Shown here piece by piece: positions 46,838 to 54,910 of a DNA stretch of 64,000 bases. The stretch is from SZUA-320 sp963707875 (GTDB lineage Bacteria; Gemmatimonadota; Gemmatimonadetes; Gemmatimonadales; GWC2-71-9). The stretch covers positions 868,001 through 932,000 of the forward strand of contig CAVPRU010000014.1 in NCBI GenBank assembly GCA_963707875.1. Direction: 5' to 3'. A program made the translations under genes and the position numbers. Numbering within the stretch: position 1 is the first letter of the stretch; every line of letters starts with the position of its first letter. The notes beneath the pieces were generated by a model. The model saw only the letters and a program-made list of their open reading frames with translations. It was not told the DNA's origin and did not search any database.

Positions 46838-46911
46838 TCCGCCGCAGGGGAAGGACCAACCTTAACCCTCCTCCCCTGAGACGCGCCACTTTGGCCCCCG
46901 GGCAGGGTCCC

Positions 46912-47649
46912 CTAGGATTCGGTGAGCACCGTGATCTGGAAGCTCTTGTCAGGTCGGCGCTCCAGCATGATCGCCCGGGCATCTCCTGCCGTCAGCGTCA
47001 CCACAGGGGAAGCCGCCACCACCGTTTCGGTCCCGGCGATCGCAAACCGCACCACCAGGGTCTCGGGGGCAAAATAGAGGAAAGTGCTGTACGACGGATA
47101 GCGGGCGTCCATGCTCAACTCACTCTGACGGCCACCGAGGGCGGTGCCGGGTGGGGTGATGTGGACGTCGAGCAGAATCGGGGCCGGCTGGTTGCTTGAA
47201 TCCGAGGTCGCCGGCGGCGCCACATTGACAATGCGGATGTTGGCCCGATCCGGGCGCACCGCGCCGGTGTCGAGCCCTCCGGCGGCCTGGAGTACCACCA
47301 TCGAGGCTGAGGCCAGCACGGCGTAGCGTCCCGCCGGTTCCAGGGTCACGGGGATCGTAGCGAGGGCGGTATTCGACCCCGGACTCCGAACCGTCAGGGT
47401 GGAGGCCGCGACGGGGACCTCGGCGTAGCCCGAGGCCTGGCCAGCCGGTACCGGTCCGATCACCACCCGACCATCCGCGGCGACTTCGAGCGATGGCACC
47501 TGCCCGGCGGCGTTCAGCAGGCGAATCTGGGCCGTTGGACTCTCTGGACCGCTGGTGGACGTGCAGGCCGCAAGGAACGCGATGAGAGCTACGAGAGCAA
47601 CGCGAGCGACGAGGGCGGGAAGGGCAGGGAAGCTGGAGCGACCGGGCAT
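46912..47649 (-). CDS. DUF4397-type lipoprotein
   Basis: 245 residues from the ATG at 47649 (GGAGG site). Signal and lipobox 'IAFLAAC' precede a beta-rich protein of two similar halves ('AQIRLLNAAGQVPSLEVAAD', then 'ANIRIVNVAPP'... 'PAPILLDVHI'). The pattern 'IRxxNxA' followed by 'VTLTAGDARAIML' is typical of DUF4397 surface proteins. The half repeat suggests a duplicated domain. Function unknown; cell-surface location is inferred from the lipobox. Confidence 0.72.
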   Translation of the reverse strand: MPGRSSFPALPALVARVALVALIAFLAACTSTSGPESPTAQIRLLNAAGQVPSLEVAADGRVVIGPVPAGQASGYAEVPVAASTLTVRSPGSNTALATIPVTLEPAGRYAVLASASMVVLQAAGGLDTGAVRPDRANIRIVNVAPPATSDSSNQPAPILLDVHITPPGTALGGRQSELSMDARYPSYSTFLYFAPETLVVRFAIAGTETVVAASPVVTLTAGDARAIMLERRPDKSFQITVLTES

Positions 47650-47759
47650 GGGGGCACCTCCGATTCTCCCTCTACGGACCCGACCCGGCTCCAGATTCAC
47701 CTTTCCACGAGGATTCACGGGCACCCTCCCACCGGGGCTCCGAGCTGGAATGGGGGACT

Positions 47760-48410
47760 CTAGAGGGGGAATTTCAACTGGCCCACCGGGGCGAAGGTCT
47801 GGCGGTGATGGGGGGTCGGACCCAGCCGGTCGATCGCCGCCAGATGGTCGGCCGTTCCGTAGCCCGCGTTGGTCTCCCAGCAATACCCCGGATACCGGGC
47901 CGCCAGCCTGGTCATCAGCCGGTCCCGGACGATCTTGGCGACAATGCTGGCCGCCGCGATCGAATAGCACAGGGCGTCGCCATCGACCAGCGCCTCATGC
48001 GCCACACCCAGTTCAGGGAACGGCAGTCCGTCCACCAGCACCACGCACTCCGCCAACTGGGGGGCCCTTCGGCAGTCGATCCCCAGCGCCCGCGACAGCG
48101 CCCGCTGCATGGCGAGGGCCGTCGCCCGGCGGATATTGATCCGATCAATGACCTTGGGTGATGCGGCGCCCACGCCGAGCAGAGTGGCGCGCTCCCGGAT
48201 CCGGGCCAGGAGGGCATCGCGCCGGGAGGCGCTCAGGATCTTGGAATCGCGGATCCCCCGGATTCGGCTGGCGTCGGGGGAAAACGCCACGGCCGCGGCA
48301 ACCACCGGTCCAGCCAGTGGGCCACGGCCGACTTCATCCACTCCGATGAGGAGGCGCTGGTCCGCCCAGGCCGCGCGCTCGCGGCTGGTGGTCGGCCCGC
48401 GCCCAGCCAC
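47760..48410 (-). CDS. rnhB: Ribonuclease HII
   Basis: 216 residues, GTG start 4 bases after the rplS stop. It cleaves RNA in RNA-DNA hybrids and single ribonucleotides in DNA. Catalytic acids: Asp-Glu in 'LIGVDEVGRGPLAGPVVAA', Asp in 'VVLVDGLPFPE' and in 'IVAKIVRDRLM'. 'GYCWETNAGYGTADHLAAI' is the typical C-terminal element. The rplS-rnhB adjacency is common in bacteria. Confidence 0.93.
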   Translation of the reverse strand: MAGRGPTTSRERAAWADQRLLIGVDEVGRGPLAGPVVAAAVAFSPDASRIRGIRDSKILSASRRDALLARIRERATLLGVGAASPKVIDRINIRRATALAMQRALSRALGIDCRRAPQLAECVVLVDGLPFPELGVAHEALVDGDALCYSIAAASIVAKIVRDRLMTRLAARYPGYCWETNAGYGTADHLAAIDRLGPTPHHRQTFAPVGQLKFPL

Positions 48411-48413
48411 CAG

Positions 48414-48761
48414 TTAGTTCTCGCGCTTCTCGCGGATTCGGGCCTTCTTGCCGGACAGCGCCCGCAGGTAGTACAGCTTGGCCCGGCGGACCCGGCCCTT
48501 CCGCACCATCTCGACGGTGGCAATGGTCGGGCTGTGCAACGGGAAGACCCGCTCGACGCCCACCCCGGCCGACACCTTGCGGACCCGGAAGGTCTCGCTG
48601 ATCCCGGCGCCCCGGAGTCCCATGACCACGCCTTCGAACGCCTGAATGCGCTCCTTGTCGCCTTCCCGGACCCGCACCATCACGCGCACGGTATCGCCGG
48701 GCGCAAACGCCGGCAGGTCAGTCCGCATGCCCTCGCGGGCCAGGAGCTCCAGTTTGTCCAT
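48414..48761 (-). CDS. rplS: 50S ribosomal protein L19
   Basis: 115 residues: 'FAPGDTVRVMVRVREGDKER', 'FEGVVMGLRGAGISETF', 'GVGVERVFPLHSPTI' and 'GRVRRAKLYYLR', full length for L19, at the 30S-50S interface. It is part of the minus-strand block ffh-rpsP-rimM-trmD-rplS-rnhB, a conserved order in many bacteria. Confidence 0.96.
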   Translation of the reverse strand: MDKLELLAREGMRTDLPAFAPGDTVRVMVRVREGDKERIQAFEGVVMGLRGAGISETFRVRKVSAGVGVERVFPLHSPTIATVEMVRKGRVRRAKLYYLRALSGKKARIREKREN

Positions 48762-48803
48762 CGCGGTACCCTCCGCGCCTCACGGCGCTCGTGTTCGCTC
48801 GCC

Positions 48804-49499
48804 TCAGGACGAGGCGTCGTTCCGTTCATCCGCCGCCCAGAGGTCCGGCCGGCGCTCCCGGGTGAGCCGACGACTTTCGGCTTCCCGCCACGCCGCAATC
48901 TCGGCGTGGTTGCCCGAGCGGAGCACCTCGGGCACCACCAACCCCCGGTATTCGGGGGGGCGGGTATAACTCGGCGGACTCAGCAGACCCTCGTAGTGCG
49001 AATCGCCACTCGCCGATTCGTGGTCGCTGATGGCCCCCGGCAGGAGTCGCACCACGGCATCCAGGACACACAGCGCCGCCGGTTCTCCGCCGGAAAGGAC
49101 GAAGTCACCGATCGACAGCTCCTCCGCACCGAGACCCTCCACCACCCGCTGGTCCACATCCTTGTAGTGACCACACAGGATGGTAAATCGTTCGAGGAGC
49201 GACAGCCGGACCGCGTCCGCGTGGGTAAACCGCCGTCCTCTGGCCGACATCAGCAGCACCGGTCCCGCTGGCGCCACCGACTCGACCGCCTCGAAGAAGG
49301 GCTCCGGCTTGAGCACCATCCCCGCCCCGCCCCCGTACGGATAGTCATCCACCGTGGCATGCCGGTCGTGGGCAAAGTGCCGAAGCTGCACCAGCTTGAA
49401 CTCCACCAGTCCGGCCTGCCGAGCCCGCCCCGGGATGCTGCAGCCGAGATAGGGCTCCAGCACTTCGGGAAACAGGGTGACCACGTTGATCGTGACCAT
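48804..49499 (-). CDS. trmD: tRNA (guanine(37)-N1)-methyltransferase
   Basis: 231 residues. TrmD methylates G37 of tRNAs using S-adenosylmethionine and prevents frameshifting. Visible motifs are 'VTLFPEVLEPYLGCSI', 'DDYPYGGGAGMVLKPEP', 'LCGHYKDVDQRV', 'LSIGDFVLSGGEPAA' and 'PSYTRPPEYRGLVVPEVL'; the last three form the SAM-binding knot. Intact. It starts 12 bases after the reconstructed rimM stop. Confidence 0.96.
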   Translation of the reverse strand: MVTINVVTLFPEVLEPYLGCSIPGRARQAGLVEFKLVQLRHFAHDRHATVDDYPYGGGAGMVLKPEPFFEAVESVAPAGPVLLMSARGRRFTHADAVRLSLLERFTILCGHYKDVDQRVVEGLGAEELSIGDFVLSGGEPAALCVLDAVVRLLPGAISDHESASGDSHYEGLLSPPSYTRPPEYRGLVVPEVLRSGNHAEIAAWREAESRRLTRERRPDLWAADERNDASS

Positions 49500-49511
49500 C
49501 GCGCTCGCCGG

Positions 49512-50035
49512 TCAGAGTCCTTCCGGCAGCGTCCACCACCAACCGACGCCCCGCCCGATCCACTTCCCGCACCATCTCCTTGCGATACGGCACCAGGAAC
49601 TCCCGCTTCGGTCCCTGCACTTCGATCGTGAGCCCGCCCGGGAACTCATAGTAGCTGGTGACCAGCCCCAGGGGCTCACCCTCGACCGAACGGACCGCGA
49701 AGCCGATCAACTCGTCGAGATACACCTCGTCCCCCACCGGGGGCGTCAGCTCCTCGGCCGCGACCGCCAGGAAGGTCTGCCCCAGCGGCTCCACCGCCGA
49801 TCGATCGGGCCACCCCTCAAATCGACACCAGCCACTCCCGGTGGAAACTCCGGGATCGGGCAATCGTCAGCGGTCCCACCACCGGTTCGCCCTCCAGATC
49901 GACAACCCAGACCACTCGCCCCGGGGCCAGCACGGTTGCCGGATCATCGGTGAGGGGGAAGATCGCGCAGTCGCCCTTGAGACCGTGCGGCTTGCGCACC
50001 CGCCCGACCACCAGGCGGCGGGCCCCCTCGTCCAT
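49512..50035 (-). CDS. rimM: Ribosome maturation factor RimM, two frameshifts
   Basis: About 174 residues after joining. N-terminal part: 'LVVGRVRKPHGLKGDCAIFP' to 'SFHREWLVSI'. The frame breaks near 49,823 and continues 'RFEGWPDRSAVEPLGQ', 'VYLDELIGFAVRSVEGEPLG' and 'EFLVPYRKEMVREVDRAGRR'. A second break near 49,520 gives the expected 'VVDAAEGL' end. RimM assists 16S processing and 30S assembly. The ATG overlaps the rpsP stop (TGATG). Decay of this gene within an intact ribosomal block is unlikely, so these breaks look like sequencing errors. Confidence 0.88.
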
Positions 50036-50286
50036 CAACTGCCGGCGATGACGCCGGCCTTCTTGAGCAGCGACTCCACCGTGTCGGAGGGCGTCGCGCC
50101 CTTGGCCAGCCACTCGCGCGCCTTGTCGGCGTTGAGCGTCATCTGCTCGCCGGTCGCGCGCGGGTTATAGGTCCCGATGACCTCGAGGAACCGGCCATCC
50201 CGTGGCGCAGTCCGGTCGGTCACCACGATCCGGTAGAGGGGCACCTTCTTGCGCCCGACCCGGCGCAGGCGAATCCGTGTAGACAT
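50035..50286 (-). CDS. rpsP: 30S ribosomal protein S16
   Basis: 83 residues from the ATG at 50286 (AGGAAC site): 'STRIRLRRVGRKKVPLYRIV', 'RDGRFLEVIGTYNP' and 'ADKAREWLAKGATPSDTVES', full length for S16. The in-frame ATG nine codons upstream lacks a ribosome site and is unusual for the family. The 134 bases before it, after the ffh stop, contain no gene; I see no clear promoter or hairpin there. Confidence 0.95.
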   Translation of the reverse strand: MSTRIRLRRVGRKKVPLYRIVVTDRTAPRDGRFLEVIGTYNPRATGEQMTLNADKAREWLAKGATPSDTVESLLKKAGVIAGS

Positions 50287-50420
50287 TGTGTTCCTCGTGG
50301 TGAACCGCTCCAACGCCGCCCTGCCAGGCTGCCGCCCCGACGCCGCTTGGGGAAGTTCGAGTTAAGCCCTGAATTCTAGCCGACTTAGGGGTGGGAGACA
50401 AGGGGGGTCCGGAGGGCTCT

Positions 50421-51755
50421 TCAGCCGGGGAACTGGCCAAAGGGCATCCCCCCCGGGCGCCCCCCTTTCCCCTTCCCCTTCATCATCTTCTGCATCTGCT
50501 TGAACTGGTTCAGCAGCTGGTTGACCTCCTGGACGGTCCGGCCCGATCCCCGGGCGATCCGGGCCCGGCGGGACCCGTTCAGGAGGTCGGGGTTGGCCCG
50601 CTCCCGGGGGGTCATCGACAGCACGATCGCCTCGACATGCTTGATCCGCTTGTCGTCGACCTTGGCGGTCTTGAGCAGGGCCGGACTCACCCCGGGCAGC
50701 ATCCCCAGCACGCTCTTGAGCGGCCCCATCTTCTGCATCTGGCGCATGGCCGCCAGGAAGTCCTGCAAGTCGAGCCCCTTCTTCGAGGTGGCCTTCCGAG
50801 CGAGTTTCTCAGCCTCGCCCTGATCCACCGTGGCCTGGGCCTTCTCGACCAGGGTCAGCACGTCACCCTGCTGGAGGATCCGGCCGGCCAACCGCTCGGG
50901 GTGGAACGGCTCGAGCGCCTCGAGCTTTTCCCCCACCCCGACGTACTTGATCGGCGCCCGGGTCACCCCGTAGATCGAGAGCGCGGCCCCGCCACGGGCA
51001 TCGCCGTCCATCTTGGTCAGGATCACGCCGGTGACCCCGAGGGCCTCGTGAAACCCCTGCGCAATCCGGACCGCGTCCTGGCCGGTCATCCCGTCGGCCA
51101 CCAGCAGAATCTCGTGGGGCCGCACGGCCGCCTTGAGCCGCTGCAGCTCGGCCATCATCTCCTGATCGATCTGCAGCCGGCCGGCCGTGTCCACCAGCAC
51201 CGTCCGGGCCCGGGCCTTGCCCGCGGCCTCGATCCCCCGCCTCACCAGGGCCACCACATCGGTCTGTCCCGGCTCGACGTGGACCCCGACTCCGACCTGT
51301 TGGGCGAGGGTAGTCAGCTGATCCGCCGCGGCCGGCCGGTAGACGTCGGCGGCCACCAGGAACGGCGCCTTCTGTTCCAGCTTCAGCCGTTTGGCCAGCT
51401 TGCCCGCGGTCGTCGTCTTGCCCGAGCCCTGCAGGCCGACCAGCAGAATCACGGTGGGCGGGACCGAGGCGTGAGCGATCGGGGCCAGCTTTTCCCCCAA
51501 CATCCGGACCAGCTCGTCGTAGACCAGCTTGACCAGCTGCTGCCCCGGCCGAACGGACTTGAGCACTTCGGTCCCGACGGCCTGCTCCTGGACCCGTTCC
51601 AGGAACTGACGGGTCAGATCGAAGCTGACATCCGCCTCGAGCAGAATGCGCCGGATCTCCCGAAGCCCTTCACGGACGTCGTCCTCACTGAGCACACCCT
51701 TGCCGGTGATCCGGCGGAGGGTGTCGGAGAGTTTGGAAGAGAGATCTTCGAACAT
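50421..51755 (-). CDS. ffh: Signal recognition particle protein Ffh (SRP54)
   Basis: 444 residues. NG GTPase domain: 'LLVGLQGSGKTTTAGKLAKR' (G1), 'LVAADVYRPAAADQL', 'VLVDTAGRL' (G3), 'TKMDGDARGGAAL' (G4) and 'GVGEKLEALEPFHPERLAGR'. The M domain (from about 300) is Met-rich and ends in 'GSGRTVQEVNQLLNQF' and a Gly-Lys tail. It binds 4.5S RNA and signal sequences and docks with FtsY. Head of the ffh-rpsP-rimM-trmD-rplS-rnhB block. The ffh RNA partner gene is not in the window. Confidence 0.96.
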   Translation of the reverse strand: MFEDLSSKLSDTLRRITGKGVLSEDDVREGLREIRRILLEADVSFDLTRQFLERVQEQAVGTEVLKSVRPGQQLVKLVYDELVRMLGEKLAPIAHASVPPTVILLVGLQGSGKTTTAGKLAKRLKLEQKAPFLVAADVYRPAAADQLTTLAQQVGVGVHVEPGQTDVVALVRRGIEAAGKARARTVLVDTAGRLQIDQEMMAELQRLKAAVRPHEILLVADGMTGQDAVRIAQGFHEALGVTGVILTKMDGDARGGAALSIYGVTRAPIKYVGVGEKLEALEPFHPERLAGRILQQGDVLTLVEKAQATVDQGEAEKLARKATSKKGLDLQDFLAAMRQMQKMGPLKSVLGMLPGVSPALLKTAKVDDKRIKHVEAIVLSMTPRERANPDLLNGSRRARIARGSGRTVQEVNQLLNQFKQMQKMMKGKGKGGRPGGMPFGQFPG

Positions 51756-51847
51756 GAGCCCCGAAGGCTAGTGAAGTTTCACGGCTGCAACAAGGCTCGC
51801 CCGGCGCCCCGCTCCCGTTCCGGGGCGGAGGTCGCCATACTGAAGGG

Positions 51848-53413
51848 ATGGACATCCCGACCCTGTTAACCGGCACCGTCACGGTCCTGGTGGGTGCGGT
51901 TTCCGGGGGAGTCACCAACGCGGTGGCCATCTGGATGCTGTTTCATCCGCACCAACCCCGGCGGGTGGGATTCTACCTGCTCCACGGTGCGATCCCCAAG
52001 AACAAAGCCCGACTGGCGAAGAGCATTGGCAAGACGGTGGGCGAACGGTTGCTGACCCCGGAGGATCTGGCCAGCCGGCTGAGCGCTCCGCAGGTCCGGG
52101 GGGCCTTTGACGACGCGATGCACCGGATGACCGACGACCTGCTCCACCAGGAGCATGGGGCCCTCCGCGAGGCACTGCCTCCGGCGGTGGCAGGCGTGGT
52201 CGACGGGATCATCGCCGATCTGGGCCCGCGGGTGGCGGACAAGCTGGCGGCCTGGGCCGGTACGCCCGCCTTCTTGACGATGGTCGAGGGAATGCTGGGG
52301 CAGCTGCGCGAGGACCTCAAGGACCGTCCGGTGGGGGACCTGCTCACCCCGGCCCGCAGGGTGTCGCTGGCGGGTCAGGTGGATACCTGGGTCGGGGACC
52401 TGGCCGGCGGCGCCGAGGTGGAGCGGACCCTCCGGGACTGGGTCGCCGGGCAGATCGTGGCGCTGGAGGGCGACACCCGGCCGGTGATTGATCGGCTGCC
52501 CGAGGGGCTCCTGGCACCGATCGAGACCGCAATCGATGACTACCTCCCCACCGCCATCGATCGGCTGGCCGGCACCCTGCAGGATCCCGACACCAGACGC
52601 ACCATCTCCCAGGCGCTCCGGACCGCCTTCGACGGGGCCGCCCGCCAACTCCTGCTGCATGAGAGGCTGCTGGCCAAGCTGGTCGTCAAGGAGAGCACCT
52701 TCGAGCGGCTGCTCGATGGGATCGAACGGACCGGATTCGAGAAGTTCGCCTCGGCGATAACCGCTCCCGCCATCCGGGCCCGGCTGGCTCGCACCGTCCA
52801 CCAGGCACTGCTGGGACTGCTCGAGATGCCGCTCGGAGAACGACTGTCCCGGCTGGACCCCGGCAAACGGGCCGCCCTGGCCGACACGCTGGGCAATTGG
52901 GTCGTCGATGCCGCCCGGAGCCCCTCGGCCCGACAGTCGGTCCGGCGGGTGCTGGAGCGGGGGCTCGAGGCCGCCGGTGACCGGACCTGGGGCGAAGTGC
53001 TGGCCTACGTGCCCGCCGAGCGAGCGGCCGAGGCGATCGCGAATGGATTGCAGAGCGATGGGGGCCGGGTCTGGGTGGCAGGCGTGGTCCAGCGGGCGGT
53101 GGAGAAGCTGCTGGCGCAGCCGATCGGTCGGCCGGCTGACTGGCTGGGTGAGGAAACCACCGAGACGATCCGGAAGGGCGTCTCGGATGCCGCATGGGGC
53201 TGGGTGCAGACCCAGGTGCCCCGGGTGGTGGAGAAGCTCGAACTGCCTCAGATGGTGGAACAGAAGGTGCTGGGCTTCTCGACCGAACGGATGGAGGAAA
53301 TCATCCGGGGGGTGACCCAGCGCGAACTCGAGATGATTGTCCGGCTGGGGTACCTGCTTGGCGCGATGGTCGGGCTCCTCGCCTTCGGCATCAACCAACT
53401 GCTTCAGTCATAG
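51848..53413 (+). CDS. DUF445 family membrane-anchored protein
   Basis: 521 residues with one N-terminal helix ('GAVSGGVTNAVAIWMLFHP') and one C-terminal helix ('LGYLLGAMVGLLAFGINQLL'). Between lies a long amphipathic helical region with repeating units. The 'GxxTNxxAIxMLFxP' opening is the DUF445/YheB signature. The architecture suggests a coiled periplasmic or cytoplasmic rod anchored at both ends. Function is not established. Divergent from ffh with 92 bases between start codons. Confidence 0.78.
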   Translation: MDIPTLLTGTVTVLVGAVSGGVTNAVAIWMLFHPHQPRRVGFYLLHGAIPKNKARLAKSIGKTVGERLLTPEDLASRLSAPQVRGAFDDAMHRMTDDLLHQEHGALREALPPAVAGVVDGIIADLGPRVADKLAAWAGTPAFLTMVEGMLGQLREDLKDRPVGDLLTPARRVSLAGQVDTWVGDLAGGAEVERTLRDWVAGQIVALEGDTRPVIDRLPEGLLAPIETAIDDYLPTAIDRLAGTLQDPDTRRTISQALRTAFDGAARQLLLHERLLAKLVVKESTFERLLDGIERTGFEKFASAITAPAIRARLARTVHQALLGLLEMPLGERLSRLDPGKRAALADTLGNWVVDAARSPSARQSVRRVLERGLEAAGDRTWGEVLAYVPAERAAEAIANGLQSDGGRVWVAGVVQRAVEKLLAQPIGRPADWLGEETTETIRKGVSDAAWGWVQTQVPRVVEKLELPQMVEQKVLGFSTERMEEIIRGVTQRELEMIVRLGYLLGAMVGLLAFGINQLLQS

Positions 53414-53445
53414 GCGCTCTGAAACGAGCCTCCGGCCCGAGGCCG

Positions 53446-54678
53446 CTACTTCAAGACCCTGCCGCCCTGCATCACCCAGCGAACCCGCTGGGTGGCGGTG
53501 ATGTCCTCCAGCGGATTCCCCTCTACCGCGATCAGGTCGGCCAGCTTGCCGACGGCGATGTCGCCTCGATCGGTCCTGCCCAGCGCCTCGGCGGCGAAGA
53601 TCGTGGCGGTCTGGAGCGCCCTAAGCGGCGTCATCCCGAGCTTGACGTAGACCGCGAACTCACCGGCGTTCTCGCCGTGCGGATAGACCCCGGCGTCGGT
53701 CCCGAAAGCGATCCGGACCCCCGAGGCGACGGCGTGCTCGAGGTTCTTCCGGGCGATCGGCAGAATGAGTTCCGCCTTGGCCCGGATCGAGGGCGGCAGC
53801 ACCGCCAGGTTGATCCGGTCGACCAGGTAGCTCGTCGGCACCAGCCAGGTGCCGCGCTCCTTCATGAGGGCGCTCGCCTCGTCGTCGATCTCGGAGCCGT
53901 GCTCGATGGTGGTGACCCCGGCCCTGATGGCCGCCTTGATCCCGGCGGCGCCATGGGCGTGCGCGGCGACCCGGATCCCATGCCGGGCGGCCTCGTCCAC
54001 CATGGCCCGGAGCTCCTCCTCGCGGTACTGCTGGGCGCCGACCGGGCCTTCGAGTGACAGAACCCCGGCCGTTGCGCAGGTCTTGATGACCTGGGCCCCA
54101 TGCTTGATCTGGTAGCGGACCGCCTTGACGACCTCATCGACCCCATCGGCCACGCCATCCTCGGGGCCGCCCTCCAGAATGCCCGGGGCGAACCCGGTCA
54201 CGTCGCAGTGCCCGCCGGTAATGCCGAGCGGGTTGCGGGAGGGAATGATCCGGGGACCGGTGATGATGCCCTTGTCGACCGCCTTGCCGAGGGCGACGGT
54301 CACGTCGCCGCCGAAGTCGCGGACGGTGGTGAACCCGGCCATCACCGTCTTCCGGGCGTTCGGGACCGAGGAGAACGCGCCGTCCGCGTCGGTGTTGGTG
54401 ACCACCTGGATGAACGAAGCCGCCGAGATCTCCGAGACCAGATGGGTGTGCAGGTCGATGAACCCGGGCAGCAGGGTCAGGTTCCCGAGGTCGATGACCG
54501 TGGCGTTCGCAGGAGCACTGGCGGGGTTCACCGCGCTGATCCGCCCGTTGCGGACCACGACGGAGCCATTGGCGGTCATCCGACCGGAGGAGACATCGAG
54601 CACCCGGGCCGCGCGGACGACAGTGACGGCGGCGGGATCCTGGGCCAGGACGGCGGCGGCGAGCAGGGCGAGCAGCAT
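53446..54678 (-). CDS. Exported amidohydrolase (imidazolonepropionase-like)
   Basis: 410 residues with a short signal peptide ('LLALLAAAVLA'). Metal-dependent hydrolase fold: 'PGFIDLHTHL' (two metal His), 'AQVIKTCATAG' (metal-bridging Lys), 'IRVAAHAHG' and 'TTIEHGSEI' (His ligands), 'IAFGTDAGVYPHGENAGEF' (catalytic Asp). The N- and C-terminal beta-sandwich parts are present ('ARVLDVSSGRMTANGSVVV', 'IAVGKLADLIAVEGNPLEDI'). This clade includes Xaa-Pro dipeptidase-like and organophosphate-acid hydrolases; the substrate cannot be fixed. Confidence 0.88.
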   Translation of the reverse strand: MLLALLAAAVLAQDPAAVTVVRAARVLDVSSGRMTANGSVVVRNGRISAVNPASAPANATVIDLGNLTLLPGFIDLHTHLVSEISAASFIQVVTNTDADGAFSSVPNARKTVMAGFTTVRDFGGDVTVALGKAVDKGIITGPRIIPSRNPLGITGGHCDVTGFAPGILEGGPEDGVADGVDEVVKAVRYQIKHGAQVIKTCATAGVLSLEGPVGAQQYREEELRAMVDEAARHGIRVAAHAHGAAGIKAAIRAGVTTIEHGSEIDDEASALMKERGTWLVPTSYLVDRINLAVLPPSIRAKAELILPIARKNLEHAVASGVRIAFGTDAGVYPHGENAGEFAVYVKLGMTPLRALQTATIFAAEALGRTDRGDIAVGKLADLIAVEGNPLEDITATQRVRWVMQGGRVLK

Positions 54679-54910
54679 GATTCGCCTTCGGACTGAGGTG
54701 AGCGATCGGGACCGGTAGAATCCCCTACCGCGTCCCGTTCGTCAAGTCACCGCATGGGGGGTGGTGGGGTACCCACGACCGCCTGGTGGGTGCGGGGGGT
54801 CTGCCCGCGACCGCCCGGTGAGTCAAGGTTGGCCGGCCCGTGGGGCACCTGCTACCCTTCCCACCTGCCCCGGGCCGAGCGGTCGGTCCCATCCCTGCGC
54901 GGAGCTGTTC

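Noticed and set aside
51866..53398. 510-codon minus-strand frame opposite the DUF445 gene
   Set aside because: Same extent as the plus-strand gene, no ribosome site, and composition typical of an antisense frame; the plus strand has the DUF445 signature.
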